This document shows positions 58,369-64,000 of a stretch of 64,000 bases of DNA, piece after piece. Below the pieces are notes generated by a model, which had not been told where the DNA came from, did not search any database, and saw nothing but the letters and a program-made list of their open reading frames with translations. The translations under genes were made by a program, and so were the position numbers. Numbering within the stretch: the stretch's first letter is position 1; every line of letters begins with the position of its first letter. Origin of the DNA: RGIG2000 sp045612665 (GTDB lineage: Bacteria; Bacillota; Clostridia; Oscillospirales; CAG-272); assembly GCA_045612665.1 (NCBI GenBank), contig JAZKZO010000037.1, positions 1-64,000 of the forward strand, given 5' to 3'.

Positions 58369-60603
58369 ATGGAAATTATAAATGACGCTCAAATGCTTTG
58401 CATTCGCGGAAGAGTCGAAAATATTATGTATAAAAGCGACGATGAAAGCTATGCTGTATGCGATATAGAAGATGAAAATAAAGAGCTTTTTACTGCCACA
58501 GGCAACATTCCTTACGTTTCCGTTGGAGAAAGTGTCGAGCTTTATGGAAAATGGACATCTCATCCAACCTACGGCAAGCAATTTACTGTATCAAGAACCG
58601 TAAGAACACTTCCTACGTCAAAAAATGATATTTTGAGGTATCTTTCCTCAGGGGCTGTCAAGGGGATAGGACCTAAAATCGCCCAAAAAATCGTTGAACA
58701 ATACGGAGACGATACCTTTGAGGTGATATCAAAGCACCCCGATTGGTTATCCCAAATTAAAGGAATTTCCGCGATAAAAGCGCGTGAAATCAGTCAAGAT
58801 TTCAACGAAAAATCCGGTATTAGAGATATTATAATGTATTGTAGCGATAAATTTCCACCGGCAACCGCAACTAAAATCTATAAAATTTGGGGCACTGACG
58901 GTGTTGGAATTTTACAGCAAAATCCATATATCATATGCGAGAGAATAGAGGGTGTGGCGTTTAAGTGGGCTGACGATATCGCTTTCGCACACGGCTTTGC
59001 TCCCGACAATGAAAATAGAATAAAATGTGCCATAATTCAGGTGCTTAAAGTGTTCGCTTCAAGAGATGGACATACCTACGTTACAAGAAGCACGCTTGTT
59101 GATGCAACGTCTAAATTTATAGAGGTTGAAGGCGAAAAAATCGAACCCTGTGTCGATGATTTGGCGTTTGAAAACAAAATAAAAATCGTTCCTTATAAGG
59201 ATGAAATGCACATTTATATAAAGGAAAACTATCAATGCGAGGAATATATATCTAAAAAGCTCTTGCTTTTGAGAAATAGCGCATTTGGTATTGATTATTT
59301 AAATGCGCTTTCCTTTATTGGCCTAATAGAAAAGCAAAATGGTATCAAATATGCTAAAATGCAAAAAAAGGCTATTGAATCCGTTTTGATGAATGGCGTT
59401 ACCGTCATTACAGGTGGACCAGGAACAGGAAAAACCACCATTGTAAAGGCATTGATTCAAATCTTTTCTCAAATTGGATTAAAAAGCGCGCTTTGCGCTC
59501 CAACAGGAAGGGCATCTCAAAGGCTTGCTGAGGCAACCTCTCACGAGGCGTTTACGGTTCATAAGCTACTCGGCGCAGGACCCGATATGATGCATTGGGG
59601 CGAAACTGTTTTCGAAAGAAACGAAAAGCATCTTTTGGATCATGATGTTATAATAGTTGATGAAAGCTCTATGATGGACGCTTATATAACTGATGCGCTT
59701 TTGAGAGCCATAAAGCCCGGTGCAAGGCTCGTTCTTTTAGGCGACGTTAATCAGCTTCCGTCCGTAGGTGCAGGCAATATTTTAGATGACGTAATCCGCT
59801 CAGAATCCTTTCCGGTTGTTAGATTGAACGAGATTTTTAGACAAGCCGAGCAAAGCGGAATTGTTATGAATGCTCACGAGATAAATAACGGAAAAATCCC
59901 TGATTTAAGCAAAAAATACGATGACTTTTTCTTCATTGAGATAAAAAACGAGGCACAAATCCCCGAATATATATCGCGACTTTGCAACACAAGATTACCT
60001 AAAACCTACGGAATTCATCCAACTAGGGATATACAGGTGATAACACCGACTAAAAAAGGTCCTAACGGCACCAAAAGCCTTAACGTTACCCTTCAAAACG
60101 GTCTTAATCCAAAGGCTAACGGTAAAGAAGAAAGACTTGTTGGCTTTACTAGGCTTTTCAGAGTTGGCGATAAAATTATGCAAAATAAAAACGATTATAC
60201 TTATGAATGGATAAGAGATTCGTGCACGGGCGTCGGAGTTTTCAACGGAGATGTTGGAATAATACAGGAGATCCAAAACGAAGACCATTACTTTGTTGCC
60301 GATTTTGACGGGCGCATAACGCAATTGCCCGATACGGCGTTCGATGACGTAGAGCTTGCATATGCAATAACCGTTCATAAAAGTCAAGGAAGCGAGTATC
60401 CGTTTGTTATAATTCCTATGACCAAAAGCGCGCCACTCCTTTTGACAAGAAATCTATTGTATACGGCGATAACCAGAGCACAGAGAATGGTAATTTTGCT
60501 AGGAGATAAAAGTACCTTTGCCCAAATGGTGGAAAATGATAGGCAGGTTGTAAGAAATACAGGTCTTTACAAAATGCTGAGGAGTAACGATGATAAAGCT
60601 TAA
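58369..60603 (+). CDS. recD2: RecD2-type DNA helicase
   Basis: 744 residues. N-terminal OB-like region and helix-hairpin-helix repeats (GAVKGIGPKIAQKIVEQYG, about 90-110), then SF1B helicase core: Walker A GGPGTGKTT (349-357), VDESSMMD motif II, GDVNQLPSVG motif III, and TVHKSQGSEYP near the end. 5'-3' helicase in DNA repair, RecBC-independent. ATG 58369 with AAAGGAGG 8 bases upstream; a GTG at 58360 is in the Shine-Dalgarno. Overlaps comFC by 14 bases. Confidence 0.94.
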   Translation: MEIINDAQMLCIRGRVENIMYKSDDESYAVCDIEDENKELFTATGNIPYVSVGESVELYGKWTSHPTYGKQFTVSRTVRTLPTSKNDILRYLSSGAVKGIGPKIAQKIVEQYGDDTFEVISKHPDWLSQIKGISAIKAREISQDFNEKSGIRDIIMYCSDKFPPATATKIYKIWGTDGVGILQQNPYIICERIEGVAFKWADDIAFAHGFAPDNENRIKCAIIQVLKVFASRDGHTYVTRSTLVDATSKFIEVEGEKIEPCVDDLAFENKIKIVPYKDEMHIYIKENYQCEEYISKKLLLLRNSAFGIDYLNALSFIGLIEKQNGIKYAKMQKKAIESVLMNGVTVITGGPGTGKTTIVKALIQIFSQIGLKSALCAPTGRASQRLAEATSHEAFTVHKLLGAGPDMMHWGETVFERNEKHLLDHDVIIVDESSMMDAYITDALLRAIKPGARLVLLGDVNQLPSVGAGNILDDVIRSESFPVVRLNEIFRQAEQSGIVMNAHEINNGKIPDLSKKYDDFFFIEIKNEAQIPEYISRLCNTRLPKTYGIHPTRDIQVITPTKKGPNGTKSLNVTLQNGLNPKANGKEERLVGFTRLFRVGDKIMQNKNDYTYEWIRDSCTGVGVFNGDVGIIQEIQNEDHYFVADFDGRITQLPDTAFDDVELAYAITVHKSQGSEYPFVIIPMTKSAPLLLTRNLLYTAITRAQRMVILLGDKSTFAQMVENDRQVVRNTGLYKMLRSNDDKA

Positions 60604-61330
60604 GGACTTTTTAAAGCGTGCTTTTATAACGAGAAAATGCATTCTTTGCGGTGATGTTATAGATTATAAAAGAGACGCACCGTTTTGCGACGAATGCCTG
60701 CCCGAATGGCTAAATAATTTAGATTCTATGTGCCTAAAATGTGGCTTTGATTGCGATTTTTGCACTTGCTTGCCGGAAAGAGTAAGAGAAATTTCTCATC
60801 TATCCGCCTTCGGAGTTTTCTATTCTCCTAAATTATCAACACCTGTCAATCGAATTGTTTATAGAATGAAAAGGGACTATAATCTTCCCACAATTCGATA
60901 TTGCGCTAAGGTGCTTGTTAAAAAGATAGTAAAATCCTTTGCTAAAAACGGAGTAAGCTATAAGGGCTTTGTGGTTACTTATCCACCGAGAAGAAAAAAG
61001 GCCGTTTCTAAATACGGATACGACCACGCGGAGCTTTTGGCAAAAGAGGTTGCTAAGCTTTTGAAGCTTGATATAGTAAAGGTTTTTAAAAATATTGGAG
61101 CTGAGGAGCAAAAAGCGCTCACTAAAACTCAAAGATTTGCTAACGCCAGTGGTGCATATGCACTTTTGGATAACGTGAGCTTGAAAAATAAGAAATTTTT
61201 AATAGTTGACGATGTAATGACGAGTGGAGCAACGCTTAATATATGCTCAAAAATGCTACTTTCAAACGGAGCGTCCGCAGTTGTTCCGGTAGCCTTTGCA
61301 AAGGATACTAAAACAAATTCAGATAACTAA
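60590..61330 (+). CDS. comFC: ComF family phosphoribosyltransferase-like protein
   Basis: 246 residues. Cys-pair zinc finger at the N-terminus (CILCGDV...FCDEC, then CLKCGFDCDFC), and a type I phosphoribosyltransferase fold with FLIVDDVMTSGAT near 202-214. In competent bacteria ComFC helps DNA uptake and recombination; the role in Clostridia is unclear. Overlap with recD2 is typical for this order and suggests a shared job in DNA handling. Confidence 0.9.
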   Translation: MIKLKDFLKRAFITRKCILCGDVIDYKRDAPFCDECLPEWLNNLDSMCLKCGFDCDFCTCLPERVREISHLSAFGVFYSPKLSTPVNRIVYRMKRDYNLPTIRYCAKVLVKKIVKSFAKNGVSYKGFVVTYPPRRKKAVSKYGYDHAELLAKEVAKLLKLDIVKVFKNIGAEEQKALTKTQRFANASGAYALLDNVSLKNKKFLIVDDVMTSGATLNICSKMLLSNGASAVVPVAFAKDTKTNSDN

Positions 61331-61348
61331 AAATGGAGGAAATAAAAA

Positions 61349-61783
61349 ATGTTAAAGGGAATACCAAGTATTATATCTCCGGAGCTTTTAAAGGTTCTTT
61401 GTGAGATGGGACACAGCGATAGAATAGTTATCGCAGACGGCAATTTTCCGTCAGAATCAATGGGAAAGAACGCAAAGGTAATCAGATGCGACGGACACGG
61501 AGTGCCTGAAATCCTTGATGCAATTCTTCAGCTTTTCCCACTCGATACCTACGTTGAAAAGCCTGTTGTTTTGATGGAGGTAATGAAGGGCGATAATGCT
61601 AAAACGCCTATTTGGGATGAATATAAGAAAATCATCACCAAATACGACCAAAGAGGCGCCGATACCGTTGGAACAATTGATAGATTTAAGTTCTATGACG
61701 AGGCAAGAGAGGCATACGCAATAATTGCAACAAGCGAGAAGGCGATATACGCAAATGTAATGCTTCAAAAGGGCGTAATTTAA
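61349..61783 (+). CDS. fucU: L-fucose mutarotase FucU
   Basis: 144 residues, RbsD/FucU family. LKGIPSIISPELLKVLCEMGHSDRI with the catalytic His, ADGNFP, and a Tyr-rich C-terminal part with ATSEKAIYANVMLQKG. Interconverts alpha and beta anomers of L-fucose. ATGGAGGAAAT upstream, 18 bases after comFC. No fucose isomerase or kinase is adjacent; the GH95 fucosidase at 32825 would provide substrate. Confidence 0.92.
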   Translation: MLKGIPSIISPELLKVLCEMGHSDRIVIADGNFPSESMGKNAKVIRCDGHGVPEILDAILQLFPLDTYVEKPVVLMEVMKGDNAKTPIWDEYKKIITKYDQRGADTVGTIDRFKFYDEAREAYAIIATSEKAIYANVMLQKGVI

Positions 61784-61810
61784 TAATTTTTTTACTTGTT
61801 AAAAAAAGTG

Positions 61811-61839
61811 TTGACATTTGAAAAATCATAATGTATAAT
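61811..61839 (+). promoter_or_regulatory. Promoter of riboswitch-antiporter unit
   Basis: TTGACA (61811-61816), 17 bp, TATAAT (61834-61839): exact consensus. Confidence 0.85.
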
Positions 61840-61840
61840 G

Positions 61841-61930
61841 ATGGCGAGGGAGTAGCCGGCGCATTTTGCGTTTACATTGCCGTCAGTACGATTTTCAATC
61901 CGGTTTTGTAAGTAAATGGCGAGACTTATA
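61841..61930 (+). ncRNA. yybP-ykoY (Mn2+) riboswitch aptamer
   Basis: GGCGAGGGAGTAGCCGGC at the 5' side resembles the conserved GGGGAGUAGC loop; CCGTCAGTACG in the middle resembles the CGUCA-xUACG Mn-binding loop; and TGGCGAGAC at the 3' side resembles GCAAGACC. Together these fit the Mn2+-sensing yybP-ykoY class. Some positions differ from the consensus as I recall it, so a covariance search would be useful. It precedes a cation antiporter gene, a common target of this RNA. Confidence 0.72.
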
Positions 61931-61967
61931 TGTCATTTTTATGTCTATAAGTCTCGCCATTTTTTTG
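61914..61967 (+). terminator. Riboswitch terminator (17-bp stem)
   Basis: AAATGGCGAGACTTATA (61914-61930) / TATAAGTCTCGCCATTT (61946-61962), then T's. The 5' arm contains the aptamer's 3' GGCGAGAC, so folding of aptamer and terminator compete. Confidence 0.9.
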
Positions 61968-62002
61968 CGCAAATTTAAAGCTTGTGGACAAAAGGAGAAA
62001 AA

Positions 62003-62989
62003 ATGGATATTATTTGGATCATTGTTGCCATTTTGGCACTTGCCACAGGATTCTTTCTCTTAGCCAAGGGCGCAGACTGGTTCGTTGACGGTGCGGCAGG
62101 AATTGCAACAAAGCTTAAAATTCCACAGCTTGTCATAGGACTTACAATTGTGGCTATGGGAACGAGTGCACCTGAGGCAGCAGTTAGTATTAGCGCGGCC
62201 TTGCAGGAAAACGGCGCTATAACTGTCGGAAATGTTGTAGGAAGTAATATTTTGAACATACTTATAATATTAGGGCTTTCTGCAACAATTACATCTCTTG
62301 CGGTATCTAAATCTACCATGAGAATTGATATCCCTGTAATGCTTGGTGCAACGGGACTTTTGTTGCTATTTGGATGGAATGGCGTGGTTGTTTGGTGGGA
62401 AGGACTTATAATTCTTGCTTGCTTTATTTCATACCTTGCTTATTTATTTGTGGATGCAAGAAAAAGCATGAAAAATAATCTGGAATTGTCAAATTCCTCA
62501 AGCGAAGAAAAGATTGACGAAAATAAGGAAGAAAAACCACACTTTTTGCTCAAATCGGTTATCTTTGCAATAATAGGACTTGCAATGATTATTTTAGGTA
62601 GCCATTTTTCCGTTGAATCCGCTACTTTTTTGGCAGAAAAAATGGGAGTTAGCGACAAGTTTATCGGTCTTACAGTAGTTGCACTTGGCACATCCTTGCC
62701 AGAGCTGTTTACCTCTGTTTCCGCCGCTATGAAAAAGAATGCGGATATTGCTATCGGCAATATAGTGGGAAGTAACATTTTCAACATACTGTTTATAGTT
62801 GGAATTACTTCAATAATAACTCCCGTCGGATTTGTAAGCTCGTTTAGAATAGATACAATAATCGCTTTTGCTGTAGGCATAGCTCTTTGGCTCTTTGCTT
62901 TGAAGGGAAGAACACTCAAAAGATGGGGTGGAATTGCGATGCTTGCTATGTATGGAGCATATTTTGCTTATCTTTTAGTCATTGGCTAA
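62003..62989 (+). CDS. Calcium/sodium antiporter (CaCA family, YrbG-like)
   Basis: 328 residues, about ten membrane spans in two inverted halves. Alpha repeats: GTSAPEAAVSI with GNVVGSNILNILIILG in the first, LGTSLPELFTSV with GNIVGSNIFNILFIVG in the second, the acidic residues being the ion site. A Glu/Lys-rich cytoplasmic loop (about 158-180) links the halves. Exchanges Ca2+ or another divalent ion for Na+ or H+; control by a Mn-type riboswitch suggests Mn2+ export. AAAGGAG before ATG 62003. Confidence 0.92.
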   Translation: MDIIWIIVAILALATGFFLLAKGADWFVDGAAGIATKLKIPQLVIGLTIVAMGTSAPEAAVSISAALQENGAITVGNVVGSNILNILIILGLSATITSLAVSKSTMRIDIPVMLGATGLLLLFGWNGVVVWWEGLIILACFISYLAYLFVDARKSMKNNLELSNSSSEEKIDENKEEKPHFLLKSVIFAIIGLAMIILGSHFSVESATFLAEKMGVSDKFIGLTVVALGTSLPELFTSVSAAMKKNADIAIGNIVGSNIFNILFIVGITSIITPVGFVSSFRIDTIIAFAVGIALWLFALKGRTLKRWGGIAMLAMYGAYFAYLLVIG

Positions 62990-63021
62990 TATCATAAATT
63001 TAAATTTTAAAGGAGAAAAAT

Positions 63022-64000
63022 ATGGAAATACTTTTAGGCATTCTTTCCTTGTTAACTGGCGTAGGCGTTTTTATTGCAGGAATGAATATGATGGGCGACG
63101 GCCTTGAAAAAAGCGCCGGAGGCGGACTAAAACGACTTCTTGCTAAAATAAGCAACAACCGTTTTGCCGGAGTAGGTATCGGTGCTACCGTTACGGCTAT
63201 TATTCAAAGCTCAAGTGCTACGAGTGTAATGGCAATAGGTCTTGTTAATGCAGGGGTTATGACTCTTTTCCAAGCAACTGCAATCATTATGGGAGCAAAT
63301 ATAGGAACAACCGTTACAGGTCTTATCGTGGCTCTTTCAGGCTCTAATGGCGGTGGGACAAGCATCGGATTTTCCGAGATTGCAATGCTTTTTGCCTTCA
63401 TTGGAATTATGATGACCTTCTTGAAAAACGAAAAGCTGAAAAGAATAGGCGGAATCCTTGGGGGACTAGGACTTATTTTCGTTGGTCTTGATATAATGGG
63501 TGGAGCTCTTAAGGGAAATGACGAGCTTAACGGATTTTTCTCGAATCTTTTTGAGGCGATTGATTTTCCGTTGTTGCTTATCATTTTGGGAGCGTTGTTT
63601 ACTGCTCTTATCCAGTCTTCATCTGCTGCTACCGGTATAGTAATCGTTATGGCAGGCTCGGGCGCAATTTCGATAGGGTCGGCATTATTTATAGTTTTAG
63701 GCTCTAATATAGGTACTTGTGTAACAGCTCTTATTGCTTGCCTTGGCGCTAGCGCTAACTCGAAGAGAACAGCGTTTATTCACTTTACCTTCAATACAAT
63801 AGGAACTGTATTGTTTACAACATTCCTTTGGCCGACCGGCTCTTGGTTCCCAAGTGTTTTACAAAAGCTTTTCCCGGCAGGCCCGGAGCTTCAAATTGCG
63901 ATGTTCCACGTAATATTTAACGTTACAACGTCTCTTGTTTTGATTCCTTTCATAAACCAGCTTGTTAAGCTTGCGATTTTTGTCATCAAGGAAAAGAAGA
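63022..64000 (+). CDS. Na/Pi-cotransporter family protein (3' partial)
   Basis: 326 codons to the right edge without a stop. Membrane protein with the NptA/PhoU-type double repeat: QSSSATSVMAIGLVNAG with MGANIGTTVTG, then QSSSAATGIVIVMAGSGAI with LGSNIGTCVTA. Imports phosphate with Na+ in characterised members. AAAGGAG 6 bases before ATG 63022, 32 bases after the antiporter gene, so possibly in the same riboswitch-controlled transcript. A C-terminal PhoU-like domain, if any, lies outside the window. Confidence 0.92.
   Translation, partial: MEILLGILSLLTGVGVFIAGMNMMGDGLEKSAGGGLKRLLAKISNNRFAGVGIGATVTAIIQSSSATSVMAIGLVNAGVMTLFQATAIIMGANIGTTVTGLIVALSGSNGGGTSIGFSEIAMLFAFIGIMMTFLKNEKLKRIGGILGGLGLIFVGLDIMGGALKGNDELNGFFSNLFEAIDFPLLLIILGALFTALIQSSSAATGIVIVMAGSGAISIGSALFIVLGSNIGTCVTALIACLGASANSKRTAFIHFTFNTIGTVLFTTFLWPTGSWFPSVLQKLFPAGPELQIAMFHVIFNVTTSLVLIPFINQLVKLAIFVIKEKK

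Noticed and set aside
1..64000. CRISPR arrays, insertion sequences, prophage or integrative elements
   Set aside because: No regularly spaced direct repeats, transposase, integrase or phage structural genes were seen; only short palindromic repeats and one solo REP-like element.

Overview
The window comes from a low-GC, anaerobic, spore-forming member of the Clostridia (Firmicutes). The evidence is a [FeFe]-hydrogenase C-terminus at the left edge, a spoIIAA-spoIIAB-sigF operon, spoVT, spmA-spmB and a SpoIVFB-like protease, the Firmicutes rplU-prp-rpmA cluster with a cleavable L27 extension, RNase J, a one-chain PurL, and three classic riboswitches. Serine-rich lipoprotein linkers and cytoplasmic glycosidases for fucosylated and galactosylated glycans suggest an uncultured gut lineage (Christensenellales/Oscillospirales-like). 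That placement is inference only. The window is dense and chromosomal. I see no complete mobile element, no CRISPR array, no rRNA, and one tRNA.

Layout. 1-6.4 kb: hydrogenase tail, two Ser-linker lipoproteins, an SDR reductase, GH2 beta-galactosidase, a small XRE regulator facing a DUF5067 lipoprotein, and an ECF S-component. 6.4-10.1 kb: YugP peptidase, rplU-prp-rpmA, and a two-gene minimal SUF system. 10.2-14.4 kb: metF, a detached MetH-activation protein, metH and a monooxygenase-like gene. 14.4-25.5 kb: rarA, a small membrane protein plus an M50 protease, potA-potB-potCD for polyamines (permease and binding protein fused), ttcA, an amidase, spoVT and a large CvpA-like protein. 25.5-32.7 kb (minus strand): heterodimeric ABC exporter, RNase J, a small membrane protein, spmB and spmA. 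32.8-36 kb: GH95 alpha-fucosidase and D-amino-acid transaminase. 36-46.8 kb: a ZTP-riboswitch-controlled purine operon, purE-purF-purM-purN-purO-like-AICARFT-purD-purL. 46.8-50.4 kb: serC-serA-DUF1015. 50.4-53.3 kb (minus): tRNA-Leu, a YcxB-like gene, ppa and the sigF operon. 53.4-56.9 kb: metallophosphoesterase, GH20 and DUF368. 57-64 kb: SAM-I-controlled metK, recD2-comFC-fucU, a yybP-ykoY (Mn) riboswitch with a CaCA antiporter, and a Na/Pi transporter cut by the right edge.

How it fits together. One-carbon and methionine metabolism (metF, metH, metK) supplies SAM; serine synthesis (serC, serA) feeds folate carbons into the two formyl-transfer steps of the purine operon. The glycosidases and FucU release and process host-type sugars inside the cell.

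Most unusual points: PurF lacks the N-terminal catalytic cysteine and the oxyanion-hole Asn of its glutaminase domain although its PRPP and Fe-S parts look intact; PurH is replaced by two separate proteins; the RNase J leader holds a terminator-like hairpin; an AT-rich palindrome recurs at four gene ends; and almost every recognisable promoter has an extended -10 element.
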